This document shows positions 14,912 to 25,072 of a DNA stretch of 64,000 bases, piece by piece. Every line of letters starts with the position of its first letter. Within the stretch, counting starts at the first letter, position 1. This DNA is from Hirschia baltica ATCC 49814. GTDB lineage: Bacteria > Pseudomonadota > Alphaproteobacteria > Caulobacterales > Hyphomonadaceae. Below the pieces are notes generated by a model, which saw only the letters and a list, made by a program, of their open reading frames with translations, was not told where the DNA came from and did no database searches. Made by a program: the position numbers and the translations under genes. The stretch covers positions 3,224,001 to 3,288,000 of the forward strand of contig NC_012982.1 of NCBI RefSeq assembly GCF_000023785.1. The letters are read 5' to 3'.

Positions 14912-17776
14912 TCAGGAAGCTGCAAAGGTAAATTTAAACCGTGCGCCGCCAGTATAATCTTCATCCAACCAAATCTTACCGCCATGACGTTCAATAATTC
15001 TGCGGCAAATGGATAGACCAACACCATCTCCCTTTGGTGGAGAAGCGGATTCATGTACGCGTGTAAATATCTGAAAGATTTCCTGACTATAATCCGGCTT
15101 AATCCCCAATCCATTGTCCTGCACAAAGAACACAGGTACTTTGGATTCCGTATCCACCCCAATTGTGATAACAGGCGATGCGTCCGAGCGATATTTCATC
15201 GAATTTTCAATGAGATTCTGAAATAAATTCAAGACCAACTCTGCGTCAACATCAATAGAAGGTAGCGGATTGACCACAATCCTACCCCCCACTTCCTCCA
15301 GCTCGTCGCTTAACAAGGCCTCTATCATAGAAATGGTCTTACGCAGATCAGTTGGCACTCGCTTCAGCTCACTTCTAGATACGCGCGATAATGCATTCAA
15401 AGAATCCACCATGGCTTGACCATGGACTGCATTTTCTTGGATCAACGCAGCATATTCTGCGGCCTCACTATCGGGCTGAACACTTAATGACAACAGCTCG
15501 GACAGCATTCTCATATGACGCAAGGGCGCTTTCAAATCATGAGAAACGACAGTATTAAATTGTTCAAGATTTTTATTTGCTGCTTCTAATTCATCGACCA
15601 CAACAGCAAGCTTCATCTCTGCATGTTTTTGTCTGGTGATGTCAGTACTTATAATCAACCAGCCCTCATTCTCAACGCCTTCGCCCAAGACCGGAATAAT
15701 ATCAATACTTTCCCAAGTATCTGGCCCCAGACCTCCCTCAACTTCAACACCAAGCATTGCTTTTCCTGTCGCAAGGACTTGTTCGTCCAGTGCAAGGCAT
15801 GCCTTCTCATCAAAATTCACAAAAACATCTTGCGGCCGTAGGCCAACAATATCCTTCACTGACATGCCGACCAGATCAGCGGCTGATTTATTGACCTTCA
15901 GATACCTGTGATTTCTATCTTTTCTCCAGATAGAAGTCGGCACATTGTCAAAAATCAGCTGCAATTCATCACGGCTTTTTTCAAGTTCCTCACGCGCAAG
16001 ATCTAACGTTTTCCGTTGAGAAATCATGCGGGCGATGACTGAAATTATCCCAATCTGAAACTCATCATATTCGGTTTTATTTGCCTGCTCTGATATAAAA
16101 GATACAAAAGAGACCACATCACCTTGCACAAATATTGGTGCCGCAGCGTAAGCGCGGACAGATATGTCTTCGCCTTCATACAAATTCGACACCAAATCTA
16201 TATCTGATAGAAAAACAGCCTTATCCAGAGGCCAGATTCTAGATAAAATAGTCTTTTCAAATGGAAAATATGTTAGCTCATGCGCACAATCATTATCTTT
16301 GCTACTGCACTCCATTCGAACATTGTCACCCTCAATAGCACAAACGAAAGCATACTCCATTCCCAGCGCAGTTCGTCCGGCGAGAAGCATTTTCTTCAAA
16401 TATTCATCTGTCGAAATATCCAAATCAGCCGAAAGTTCATATAGTTCCATTAAAGCCCGTTCGCGGCGCTTCTTATCAGAAATCCCACGCAAACCAATTT
16501 GCAAAGACTTCTCACCATCCTTCAACACTGAAACACGAAACCATTCTTCAAAATTGGGGGAAATATAGTGGTGATCAAATACCAGCAATTCATCCATATC
16601 TAGCGCCGGTAAAATCTTCTCCACCAACCCAGTCTTTCCGACATCAGGGAAGGTTGCTAACACTCTCTGTCCCATCATATCGAGCTCAGAAAAACCAGGA
16701 AATGCATATCGCCCCAAATCGGCGTATTTGACGATTAAGTCTTCAAATTCTCCAATTGGTGAAAACACAACATCTACGCAAAATCCCATCTCCATATTCG
16801 CTGCTAGAGCCGAACGATGATGTGCACTCATCACCTCCAATTGAGTTGGATAATTTTGGTGTTCAGAAACATCTTGAGCAAAAATAACTAAAACTGGCTT
16901 TTGACCATTTTTATCCAGTGTCAGCTCAACATTCACTGGATAAATAGAATGATCTTTCCGAATAAAGGCCGTTTCAAAAGTAATTTTTTGCCCATCATGG
17001 GAATCTAGCAGGGAAATATGTCTATCCAACTCGTCAGGACCGATGGAACATAGCTCCAAAAATGTTAAACTCTTTAATTCCTGACGCGTATATCCAAGTT
17101 TTTTACATACCAAAGCATTTGCGACAATTACCCCCCTTTGGGTTGTATCGAGAATGAATACTTCGCCAGATATGCTTTCTACAATCGCTTTCAAACGCGC
17201 CATTTCCATGCGCACCAAAGCAAATTTTTCTGAATTCAAGACCTCTGGACATGTCGACACCATGTTTTCCAAGAGATCAATAATTGATTTAATTTGAAAT
17301 ATTTCAGCTTCTTTAAATTGTATTTCTGAGGAATGCGCTAGAAAAAAATGTGCCTCCACATCTCCATATGCTTTGAGTGGGAAACAGGCAAAATAGTTGG
17401 CCTTCTGCGAAATATTAAGCAAAATTTCATTGTTGGCTGAGCGTTTTTCCTTAAAATCAGAAAGAATGCACCCTTCTGGCTTATTGTTAAACTCAGACCA
17501 ATATGCATTCCCGATGGCCGGATCACGTTGGTGTTTTTTAAACGCGCCTTGATGAAGTATAAATTCATCTCCGGTTTGCGCGCACCGAAGACCTATCATC
17601 TCAACCTGAAATATGCTGTATGCTAGTTTCAATAGACCTTTTACGAATTCATCAGACCTATTAACTACTGTAGATTGTGGATCTTCTACGACTAGATATG
17701 CAGCCTTCCATAACTCGTCAAATCGATCGAGTTCGAACTGCTGTCTAGACTTGAAATCTGTTTCAGAACCCGTCAT
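14912..17776 (-). CDS. Soluble hybrid-sensor-type histidine kinase with GAF and PAS domains
   Basis: 954 residues without membrane helices. Order: a GAF-like region (about 20-175), a PAS domain (195-305), a further PAS-like region (320-435), a GAF domain (440-590), a PAS domain (602-720), a HisKA dimerisation domain with phospho-acceptor His746 in NTVVSHDLKAPLRHM, and an HATPase domain (N-box NLIEN 854-858, DNGLG 887-891, GDGVGL 916-921). The FNTVVSHDLKAPLR H-box type is typical of phytochrome-like kinases, though no bilin cysteine is evident. It is divergent from a single-domain response regulator starting only 59 bases away, its probable partner. Confidence 0.92.
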   Translation of the reverse strand: MTGSETDFKSRQQFELDRFDELWKAAYLVVEDPQSTVVNRSDEFVKGLLKLAYSIFQVEMIGLRCAQTGDEFILHQGAFKKHQRDPAIGNAYWSEFNNKPEGCILSDFKEKRSANNEILLNISQKANYFACFPLKAYGDVEAHFFLAHSSEIQFKEAEIFQIKSIIDLLENMVSTCPEVLNSEKFALVRMEMARLKAIVESISGEVFILDTTQRGVIVANALVCKKLGYTRQELKSLTFLELCSIGPDELDRHISLLDSHDGQKITFETAFIRKDHSIYPVNVELTLDKNGQKPVLVIFAQDVSEHQNYPTQLEVMSAHHRSALAANMEMGFCVDVVFSPIGEFEDLIVKYADLGRYAFPGFSELDMMGQRVLATFPDVGKTGLVEKILPALDMDELLVFDHHYISPNFEEWFRVSVLKDGEKSLQIGLRGISDKKRRERALMELYELSADLDISTDEYLKKMLLAGRTALGMEYAFVCAIEGDNVRMECSSKDNDCAHELTYFPFEKTILSRIWPLDKAVFLSDIDLVSNLYEGEDISVRAYAAAPIFVQGDVVSFVSFISEQANKTEYDEFQIGIISVIARMISQRKTLDLAREELEKSRDELQLIFDNVPTSIWRKDRNHRYLKVNKSAADLVGMSVKDIVGLRPQDVFVNFDEKACLALDEQVLATGKAMLGVEVEGGLGPDTWESIDIIPVLGEGVENEGWLIISTDITRQKHAEMKLAVVVDELEAANKNLEQFNTVVSHDLKAPLRHMRMLSELLSLSVQPDSEAAEYAALIQENAVHGQAMVDSLNALSRVSRSELKRVPTDLRKTISMIEALLSDELEEVGGRIVVNPLPSIDVDAELVLNLFQNLIENSMKYRSDASPVITIGVDTESKVPVFFVQDNGLGIKPDYSQEIFQIFTRVHESASPPKGDGVGLSICRRIIERHGGKIWLDEDYTGGARFKFTFAAS

Positions 17777-17835
17777 TGCTTAAGTCACAATCCCATTTGC
17801 TTCGCTGTCATAGTCGCCACAAAAGACTCCACATT

Positions 17836-18258
17836 ATGAGACGAACCGCCCCCAAAACACCTGCTATCTTGCTTATCGATGATCATGCTGTATTTGCAAA
17901 AATATTCTCGGCATATCTTCTACGTACACACTTCAATAGCTATTTTGTGGAGAATGCAACCTCATTGCACATTGCTACTCAGCACTTAAAAAATCAATCG
18001 TATGATCTGATTGTCCTAGACAACCGAATTCCACCGCATCTCAATTACATTGAATCAGTTAATATTCTAATTAAAGCAAATTGGACTGGCCCTATTTTGC
18101 TTATGAGTGGAGAAGAGATCAAACTTGATGAAGAATCATCTGGAGATAAACACATTTCGTGTTTCTTATTGAAAGATGACCTGAATGAGAACACGCTCAA
18201 TCAGGCCATAAATCAATGCTTAAACAAGCACACTTCGCAGTCCATTCAGGACAGTTAA
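17836..18258 (+). CDS. Single-domain response regulator
   Basis: 140 residues from ATG 17836; an upstream in-frame TTG at 17776 would overlap the kinase start codon and adds nothing conserved. Receiver features are all present: acidic pair Asp15-Asp16 (LLIDDHAVF), phospho-acceptor Asp62 in IVLDNRIPP, Ser91 in LLMSGE and Lys113 in FLLKDD. There is no output domain, so it probably acts by protein contact, like Rcp1-type partners of PAS/GAF kinases. It is divergent from, and presumably phosphorylated by, the large kinase next door. Confidence 0.85.
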   Translation: MRRTAPKTPAILLIDDHAVFAKIFSAYLLRTHFNSYFVENATSLHIATQHLKNQSYDLIVLDNRIPPHLNYIESVNILIKANWTGPILLMSGEEIKLDEESSGDKHISCFLLKDDLNENTLNQAINQCLNKHTSQSIQDS

Positions 18259-18269
18259 ATACACTTATA

Positions 18270-19694
18270 TTAAAGTGCTTTGACGATATTCTCGACCATC
18301 TTTTTGGCATCATCGAGCAACATCATTGTGTTTTCGCGGTAGAATAGATCATTTTGAACCCCTGCGTATCCAGACGCCAAAGAGCGCTTGATAAACATAG
18401 TGGTTCCCGCATTCCAAACCTCAAGAACAGGCATACCATAGATAGGTGATGCTGGATCATCCTTCGCGCCAGGATTAGTGACATCGTTTGCACCAATCAC
18501 AAACGCAACATCAGCCTGTTTGAACGAAGAGTTAATGTCATCCATTTCGTAGATTTCATCATATGGCACTTGCGCTTCTGCAAGGAGCACATTCATGTGA
18601 CCCGGCATGCGCCCAGCAACAGGGTGAATAGCGTAAGATACATCAACACCCGCCTCTTTCAGACTATCTGCCATTTCTTTAAGTGCGTGTTGAGCTTGCG
18701 CCACCGCCATACCATATCCCGGCACGATGATAACTTTAGATGCATTCTTCAAAATAAAGGCCGCATCATCAGCAGATCCAATTTTGACCGGCTTGTCGGA
18801 ATTATCAGCGCGAGCAGACGTATCCGCATCATCGCCGCCAAATCCACCTGCAATCACAGATATAAAGGAACGGTTCATCGCTTTACACATGATATAAGAT
18901 AGGATCGCACCTGAAGCACCAACAATGGCCCCTACAACAATCAAAGCAAAGTTTGAAAGCGTGAAACCAAGTGCCGCTGCTGCCCATCCTGAATATGAAT
19001 TCAGCATAGAAATAACAACCGGCATGTCCGCACCACCAATTGGCAATACAAGTGTAATACCTGCAATCAAAGCCAATGCAGCAATCGCAAGAAGCAAATA
19101 CCCATTACCTGCCTGCGCGACGGGTGAGACCGCCAACATAACAGTCAACGCAACCAGTCCAGCCACGATTGCTAAGTTCAACCAATGACGTAATGGCAAC
19201 AATACTGGACCACCCGGAAGCGAACCATTTAGTTTAAGAGCCGCAATAACAGACCCAGAAAAAGTTATCGCCCCGATAAGCGCTGAAAGCGACATTTCCA
19301 CAAGGGATCGTGGCCCCATAACGCCATTTTCACCAATCAACCCAAATGAAGCCGGCGCATAAAAAGCAGCAAGTGCGACCAATAAAGACGCCAAGCCCCC
19401 AAGCGCATTAAACATACCCACCATTTGCGGCATGGATGTCATGGGCGCACGTGTAGCTAGAACAGCCCCCACGCCTCCACCAATAGCAACACCACCAGCA
19501 ATCAAGCCGAAAGTGACACCATCTAGATTGTCTTTGATAAGAAAGAGCGTTGTCGCTGCTGCGAGCGCCATTCCAAAAATACCGATCTTGTTACCCTGAC
19601 GCGCCGTTTCCGGGCTGGATAGTCCGCGAATGGAGAAGATAAACAACACCGCACAGACAAGATATAAAAGGGCTGAGATATCAACCGTAGACAT
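18270..19694 (-). CDS. pntB: Proton-translocating NAD(P) transhydrogenase subunit beta
   Basis: 474 residues. The first 270 are membrane-spanning (about nine helices) and the last 180 are the NADP(H)-binding domain III, with GYGMAVAQAQHALKEMAD and the VIGANDVTNPGAKDDP segment that wraps NADP. With PntAa and PntAb it couples hydride transfer from NADH to NADP+ to inward proton flow in the inner membrane. It is the last gene of a minus-strand operon: subunit-IV-like, pntAa, pntAb, pntB. Confidence 0.96.
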   Translation of the reverse strand: MSTVDISALLYLVCAVLFIFSIRGLSSPETARQGNKIGIFGMALAAATTLFLIKDNLDGVTFGLIAGGVAIGGGVGAVLATRAPMTSMPQMVGMFNALGGLASLLVALAAFYAPASFGLIGENGVMGPRSLVEMSLSALIGAITFSGSVIAALKLNGSLPGGPVLLPLRHWLNLAIVAGLVALTVMLAVSPVAQAGNGYLLLAIAALALIAGITLVLPIGGADMPVVISMLNSYSGWAAAALGFTLSNFALIVVGAIVGASGAILSYIMCKAMNRSFISVIAGGFGGDDADTSARADNSDKPVKIGSADDAAFILKNASKVIIVPGYGMAVAQAQHALKEMADSLKEAGVDVSYAIHPVAGRMPGHMNVLLAEAQVPYDEIYEMDDINSSFKQADVAFVIGANDVTNPGAKDDPASPIYGMPVLEVWNAGTTMFIKRSLASGYAGVQNDLFYRENTMMLLDDAKKMVENIVKAL

Positions 19695-19717
19695 AATGAT
19701 ATTCCTTTCTGTGAGTG

Positions 19718-20167
19718 TTAGTTACTTGAAGAACTTGCAGATTTTTCAGCTGCGGGACGTTCTTTTTTCTTATACATGGCAAGCATTCTATTGGTGACCA
19801 TAAAGCCCCCAAAGATATTGACACATGCAAGCGCAACCGCACCTGCACCCAACCATTTTGCTGTCCAGACTTTTTGTACAATTTCTGGATCACTTGTACC
19901 AAGCGAAGATGCCGCAGCGGCGACAATTGCACCAACAACCACAACAGCAGAAATAGCGTTAGTCACTGACATCAAGGGCGTGTGCAATGCAGGCGTTACT
20001 GCCCAAACCACGTAATATCCAATGAATGCAGCCAGCACGAAAACTGCAAGTCTAAAGATCAATGGATTGATCGCGTCATTGCCAGTTTGCGCCAAAGCTG
20101 CAGGCGAAAATATGAGAGCCATAAAAACCAGACCACTCACAAGGGATGCAGGCTTAATCGTAGACAT
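19718..20167 (-). CDS. pntAb: NAD(P) transhydrogenase subunit alpha part 2
   Basis: 149 residues from the ATG at 20167, which follows AAAGGATAATT; a longer reading to 20203 lacks a ribosome site. It has three or four membrane helices and the segment [20 protein letters not shown], the conserved transmembrane part of the alpha subunit. A hydrophobic N-terminus ending ALA looks like a signal peptide or first helix. In alphaproteobacteria the alpha subunit is split in two genes, as here. It lies between pntAa and pntB. Confidence 0.93.
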   Translation of the reverse strand: MSTIKPASLVSGLVFMALIFSPAALAQTGNDAINPLIFRLAVFVLAAFIGYYVVWAVTPALHTPLMSVTNAISAVVVVGAIVAAAASSLGTSDPEIVQKVWTAKWLGAGAVALACVNIFGGFMVTNRMLAMYKKKERPAAEKSASSSSN

Positions 20168-20244
20168 AATTATCCTTTCTTTTCTCACCATACCGCAAAA
20201 CACGATTCGTGTTGCGTTGCAGCATTTCGAGAAATTTTCTTGTT

Positions 20245-21381
20245 TTAGGCCGGTTCCGGCACGAGGGATGGATGAACAACTTTTCCGTCTTTAGTTAGAG
20301 CAGATGACGTAACGACCTCGTCATCCCAATTGGGAATCAAAGCACCATCTGGCCCCGAAATAAGAGCAATAAAGTTCAATAAATTCTTCGCATACAATGC
20401 AGAAGCATCAGCTGCGATAGATGCAGGAAGGTTTGTCGGGCCATAGATTTTAACATCATGAACCTCAACGACTTCATCTGGCCGGGACAATTTGCAATTC
20501 CCACCTTGCGCCGCAGCAAGATCAATTATCACAGATCCTGCGCGCATGGATTTGACCATATCTTCGGTCACCAATTCCGGCGCTTCACGCCCTGGAATAA
20601 GCGCTGTGGTAATCACAATATCCTGTTTGGAAATATGGTTGGCAACAAGCTCTCTTTGTTTGGCCTGATACTCTGCAGACATTTGCTTGGCATACCCACC
20701 AGCTGTTTCAGCAGCTTTAAACTCGTCATCTTCAACCGCGATGAATTTGGCACCCAGAGAAGCAACTTGTTCTTTGGTAGCAGGACGCACATCTGTCGCA
20801 GATACGATAGCACCCAAGCGACGCGCAGTCGCGATCGCCTGAAGACCAGCAACACCAACCCCCATAACAAACACTTTTGCGGGTGCAACCGTGCCTGCAG
20901 CCGTCATCATCATCGGCATGGCGCGGCCATACAAGTGAGATGCTTCAAGCACAGCACGATATCCAGCAAGGTTTGCTTGAGAAGACAGCGCATCCATAGA
21001 TTGTGCACGCGAAATACGCGGCACAAATTCCATAGCAAAGGCAGTAATACCCGCCTGTGCGTATGCATTTGCTTCTTCAACAGCGCCATGAGGCTCCAAC
21101 AAAGCAATCAAAGATTGACCGTTAGAGAAATAGGACTTCTCATCGTCTAGAGGTGCCCTCACCTTCAATACCAAGTCAGATCCTTCAAGGGTCGACTTCA
21201 TATCAGCGGCGATTTGTGCACCTGAACTAACAAATTCATCGTCAAGAATACCAGAATTTATCCCAGCACCCTTTTCAATTTTTACTTCGTGTCCGGCAGC
21301 AATCAATTTCTTGACAGTTTCCGGAGTGGCGGCAACGCGAAGTTCCTTTTCGCGCCGCTCCATGGGAACGGCTATTTTCAT
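20245..21381 (-). CDS. pntAa: NAD(P) transhydrogenase subunit alpha part 1
   Basis: 378 residues: the soluble NAD(H)-binding domain I, starting [20 protein letters not shown] and containing the dinucleotide fold [18 protein letters not shown] and the [17 protein letters not shown] segment. No membrane helices are present, which confirms the split alpha form. It hands the hydride from NADH to the NADP site of PntB. The gene begins 16 bases after the subunit-IV-like gene ends and is followed by pntAb. Confidence 0.96.
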   Translation of the reverse strand: MKIAVPMERREKELRVAATPETVKKLIAAGHEVKIEKGAGINSGILDDEFVSSGAQIAADMKSTLEGSDLVLKVRAPLDDEKSYFSNGQSLIALLEPHGAVEEANAYAQAGITAFAMEFVPRISRAQSMDALSSQANLAGYRAVLEASHLYGRAMPMMMTAAGTVAPAKVFVMGVGVAGLQAIATARRLGAIVSATDVRPATKEQVASLGAKFIAVEDDEFKAAETAGGYAKQMSAEYQAKQRELVANHISKQDIVITTALIPGREAPELVTEDMVKSMRAGSVIIDLAAAQGGNCKLSRPDEVVEVHDVKIYGPTNLPASIAADASALYAKNLLNFIALISGPDGALIPNWDDEVVTSSALTKDGKVVHPSLVPEPA

Positions 21382-21397
21382 GGCAGTCCTGTGTGTC

Positions 21398-21703
21398 TTA
21401 CATTAAGGCACCGCCGAGAGAGACCATGACTTGGACAAATAAGCCCAAAAATACCAAACCACCAACTGCAAGGAGGAAACCGCCTCCTAGACCCATCACC
21501 ATTCCGCCGATAACACCGACAATGGCGAAAAGTGCCATGGCTACCATCCAGTGGACGCCCATGGTCAGTGTGAAAGTCGCATACCCGAGTATCAATGTCA
21601 GAAGTAGAGATGTCCAAGCAGTCACTTTCAAGAAACCTGAATAGGTTGCTGTTTGTGATTTGACATCCATCTGACCGCGTACGTACTCGCCTGTCTCGCT
21701 CAT
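21398..21703 (-). CDS. aa3-type cytochrome c oxidase subunit IV-like membrane protein
   Basis: 101 residues from ATG 21703, eight bases after AAGGTG. The N-terminal half (RGQMDVKSQTATYSGFLKVT and one helix) matches the short bacterial aa3 oxidase subunit IV family. The rest adds two more hydrophobic helices, which the minimal oxidase subunit lacks. In this place, directly before pntAa with 16 bases between, its job may be linked to transhydrogenase assembly and not to the oxidase; oxidase genes are not in the window. It is the first gene of the pnt operon. Confidence 0.75.
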   Translation of the reverse strand: MSETGEYVRGQMDVKSQTATYSGFLKVTAWTSLLLTLILGYATFTLTMGVHWMVAMALFAIVGVIGGMVMGLGGGFLLAVGGLVFLGLFVQVMVSLGGALM

Positions 21704-21970
21704 TAGTTTCACCTTTTTCGTTCAACGTTTAGATAGCTACCGTGAATTTTTGAGACAAGCAGAAAATCATCCTCATATCTACGGTATAAATCGTAGTGAT
21801 AAGACAAAAATATGCCACTAAAGCCGCAATCTTCACAAAATTATTTTTTTGTACTCCAAGCCTAGTCGATAGACACTTAGAACACGAATTCTTGAAATAT
21901 CCTCAACAACGCAAAAGGTCCAGCGCTGTATCTATATATAAGCTGTCCCAAAGGTCGCACGTTGGCAAAA
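21704..21970. other. Gap between mscS-like gene and pnt operon start
   Basis: 267 bases of AT-rich sequence that must hold the pnt operon promoter on the minus strand. No gene, RNA or hairpin of note was found, and no terminator for the converging side is needed because the mscS-like gene also runs on the minus strand. Confidence 0.45.
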
Positions 21971-23065
21971 TCAATCTTGCCTTTCAGAGGGATGTTCCTG
22001 CATCGTATTAATCGCGCGAATTGGATATGGGATTGTAATTCCCTCTTTTGCGTATCGTTTATGAAGAAGTTTGATGAATTCAGATTTCACAAAGAAGCGA
22101 TTGAAATACTCTTTGGCCCGCAACATAACCGTAAAATTGATGCTAGAGCTATCAAAGGTGTGAAACACCACAAATGTCTCATAATCAGAAACACCCCATT
22201 TATGTGTTTTCAAAACATGGCGTGCCACTTCCAACGTCACTCGCTCGACATGGTCCAAATCGGAATCATAATGCACACCAACTTCCACCGGCACCGATAA
22301 CTCTGGCGATGGATAATAATAGTTGATCAGCTTGGAATTGGATAATTTAGAATTGGGAATAATTATGAAATTGTTGGGCAACATTTTTATCCAAGTCGAC
22401 CGCCATCCAACCTTCTCCACAAACCCCTGTTCACCTGTCTCTAATTCGATGTAATCACCAACCCGTACGATTTTATCTGCCACAAGCTGAAAGCCAGAGA
22501 AGAAACTTTCCAAAGTGGGCTGAAGCGCCAGCGCAATAGCAAGTGATCCAATCCCCATGGATGCAACTATAGGCGTGATCGAAATTCCCAAAGTGCTAAG
22601 CCCAATAAGAACACCGATAACCAATACAAAGATACGAGAAACGCCTTTGACAAGGTCACGGCTATTATTGAGCAAGGAAGAGCTTTTCGAATATCTTTCA
22701 ATCGTTGTTTGAGAAATTTTATCCGCAAACAAAATCACCGCCAGTATGAGAAACACATTCGCAACGACTGACGTCAATCCATGAATGCGATCGCTTCCGA
22801 CTTCATATTCAGACAGTAACGCGCCCAAAAGAACAACGAGCAAGGCAAAGAGTGCGATCGTTAGTGGGCCCTTTATAGCAGTTAGAATTAAATTGCGGCG
22901 ACGCCCCTCCGGTGCAGGCAACAAACGTGACAGAATAAAAATCAATACCCACCGAAAAGCAAACAACCCGACAAAGGCTATTAGCATCGCCAAACTTAGC
23001 CCCACTCCCAAAGGCAATTCAGTGACTTTCTGTATTATATGTTCCACTTGTTCGGAAAACGGCAT
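21971..23065 (-). CDS. Small-conductance mechanosensitive channel (MscS family)
   Basis: About 364 residues from MPFSEQVEH (ATG 23065); a longer reading to 23113 adds a non-hydrophobic lead that is not conserved. Five hydrophobic segments precede the pore helix ITPIVASMGIGSLAIALALQ, with the typical Gly/Ala packing, followed by the beta domain (GDYIELETGEQGFVEKVGWR) and the C-terminal alpha/beta domain. The family opens under membrane tension to release osmolytes. It has two more N-terminal helices than E. coli MscS. It is a single gene between the M3 peptidase and the pnt operon. Confidence 0.92.
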   Translation of the reverse strand: MPFSEQVEHIIQKVTELPLGVGLSLAMLIAFVGLFAFRWVLIFILSRLLPAPEGRRRNLILTAIKGPLTIALFALLVVLLGALLSEYEVGSDRIHGLTSVVANVFLILAVILFADKISQTTIERYSKSSSLLNNSRDLVKGVSRIFVLVIGVLIGLSTLGISITPIVASMGIGSLAIALALQPTLESFFSGFQLVADKIVRVGDYIELETGEQGFVEKVGWRSTWIKMLPNNFIIIPNSKLSNSKLINYYYPSPELSVPVEVGVHYDSDLDHVERVTLEVARHVLKTHKWGVSDYETFVVFHTFDSSSINFTVMLRAKEYFNRFFVKSEFIKLLHKRYAKEGITIPYPIRAINTMQEHPSERQD

Positions 23066-23245
23066 GATATCGCTTTTTCTATAGCTACAAGAAAGCACAT
23101 CAACGAGCTGCACTTTATTCTAAGCTTCAGCGTCAAATTCTTTTTCATCAGAGACAAATGTGAAATGGAAATTTAGCTATATAAGTGCGTCTCCGCCTAA
23201 AAGACTGACAATTTCTAGATCAACTGAACCTAGTTGAGCATAGAT

Positions 23246-24952
23246 TCAGCGCCCCCGACTCTCTAATTTTTCCATGTTAAAATCAGGATCAGTTTCAATG
23301 CTTGGTAAGGCGTACGCAGACTGTGAGCCCAATCTATCCAAAGCGCGATCAAAAGCACCGTGTATCAATTCACTTATATTGCGAATACCCAAAAGCGACG
23401 CCGCCTCATCATAACCGATATTTCCACCTGCTTTTAAAATACGCAGCATTGGCCGCTGCATTTTATCAGAAGCGCTCTCAATTCTCTTGGCAGCATATCC
23501 AGCCAATGCCCAGCCTAGCAAATATGCCATTGGGTATCCCGGCGCAGATAAACTGGAAGAATGCCGCCTCCAAAATGGCGCATAGCCTTTCAAAGAAATA
23601 TCAGGACCGTAATGGGCTCTCAATGCATGAATCCAAACCGCATCGGCCGACATATCCTGTGTTGCAATCCCCAATTCACGCTCAAACATCGCAATTGCAG
23701 GCTGATGAACCAACATCGCAAAATCTTGGTCAGATATACCATTATTATCATCACTCAGATTCACATGCTCAAATAGAAGTGCAATGGTTTCTGCTACCGC
23801 CCACCCCGCGTCACTTTGCATCGCCCCTGAGGGAGCAGATAAATAAGCATGCACAGCATGGCCAAGCTCATGCGCTAAAGTACGTTCACTTTCCGCAGAC
23901 CCATCAAAAGGCGCATACACAAAAGGGCCAGCCTCGACCTTTCCTTTCCGGCCATATAGAACAGGCGTTGTAAAACCGCCGCCTCTTCCACGCGGCTGAA
24001 TCAAATTATTGGACTCCACCAATCTGCGCGCGGCTTTATTCACCTCTTCGCCCAAGCTTGATAAATTTCGTAATACATCTTGTTTTGTATCACGCCACGC
24101 TTTGGTTTCCCGACTGTCATCAATACCCGCATAGCGATCATGCCAGAAGATCAATTCGCCACTCGCTTTTGATTGAACCGCTTTTGATTTTAGGTATTTT
24201 TCCGTAAGCTGAGGTGCCCGCTCCAGCGCGACGCGACGCGCTATTTCTAGCGTTTTTTCAGATGCATCTATTGCAGCAAAATTAAATCTCTTCTTCTTAG
24301 CAAGACGAGCGTGTGCGCGAAATAAGTCTTCCCCCTTCGAGCCAACCTCTTTTAGCCATTCGCCCATTTGGTCTGCCGCAGCAATGCGAATCTCCCTGTC
24401 GCGATTGCGCAAACCTGCCCCTAATTGTGCAAGCCCACCATAACGGCGCGCCATATCGTGAATGGATTTATCATAACGATATTGAGATACCCAATGATGA
24501 TCAAAAGCAAATTGTGCCTGCTCGGAATAACTCACAGCCGCACGCCAAGGCATAACGGACACGCCTTGCCTACGTTGAGACGACTTCCATTTGGCGGGGG
24601 CGTCTGTGGAATTTGAGACAGACCATATGGATAATGCCTGCAATTGCGTACGTTCTGTATTTAAATCGTTAAGTATAGATAACGCTTCAACTTCCATATC
24701 ACTTCGCAAATCTGTCGTTAACGACAAATACATATGCAAGAAGAGCCGGATCTTTCGCATCAACGCGTTAGCTTGTTCCATCTCACTATACAAATGAGGT
24801 TTATCGGCCAAACGATCGCTCACCATAACCTTGACCATTGCTTGCAAACGTTTTTTGTCTTTGAGCAATTTCTTGTCAGCTGGACTATGGTAAAGGCTAT
24901 TTCCCCATCCTCCCAGCTTATCTCGGTTCATTTTGAGCCAATCTGGCGCCAT
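23246..24952 (-). CDS. M3-family zinc oligopeptidase (PepF-like)
   Basis: 568 residues from ATG 24952. The zinc motif is HELGH in ERTLAHELGHAVHAYL, with the third ligand glutamate expected in WAVAETIALLFE; YAPFDGSAES upstream and the helical C-terminus fit M3B oligoendopeptidase F. An open frame continues to a TTG at 25114, but it would run antisense through the start of the regulator at 25073, and the family's usual N-terminal motif (here NSLYHSPADKKLL) already lies about 15 residues after the chosen start. The enzyme trims cytosolic peptides. No secretion signal. Confidence 0.85.
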   Translation of the reverse strand: MAPDWLKMNRDKLGGWGNSLYHSPADKKLLKDKKRLQAMVKVMVSDRLADKPHLYSEMEQANALMRKIRLFLHMYLSLTTDLRSDMEVEALSILNDLNTERTQLQALSIWSVSNSTDAPAKWKSSQRRQGVSVMPWRAAVSYSEQAQFAFDHHWVSQYRYDKSIHDMARRYGGLAQLGAGLRNRDREIRIAAADQMGEWLKEVGSKGEDLFRAHARLAKKKRFNFAAIDASEKTLEIARRVALERAPQLTEKYLKSKAVQSKASGELIFWHDRYAGIDDSRETKAWRDTKQDVLRNLSSLGEEVNKAARRLVESNNLIQPRGRGGGFTTPVLYGRKGKVEAGPFVYAPFDGSAESERTLAHELGHAVHAYLSAPSGAMQSDAGWAVAETIALLFEHVNLSDDNNGISDQDFAMLVHQPAIAMFERELGIATQDMSADAVWIHALRAHYGPDISLKGYAPFWRRHSSSLSAPGYPMAYLLGWALAGYAAKRIESASDKMQRPMLRILKAGGNIGYDEAASLLGIRNISELIHGAFDRALDRLGSQSAYALPSIETDPDFNMEKLESRGR

Positions 24953-25072
24953 TTTAGTGCAGTCCTTTAAAATTGCATCATAGTATTTAAGCACGATTTC
25001 ATAAGTTCGTGCCAAGTTGAACCATGAAAACGAGGTCGCGTTGTTTCGGCCGCTTAAATGATGGTTAAGATA

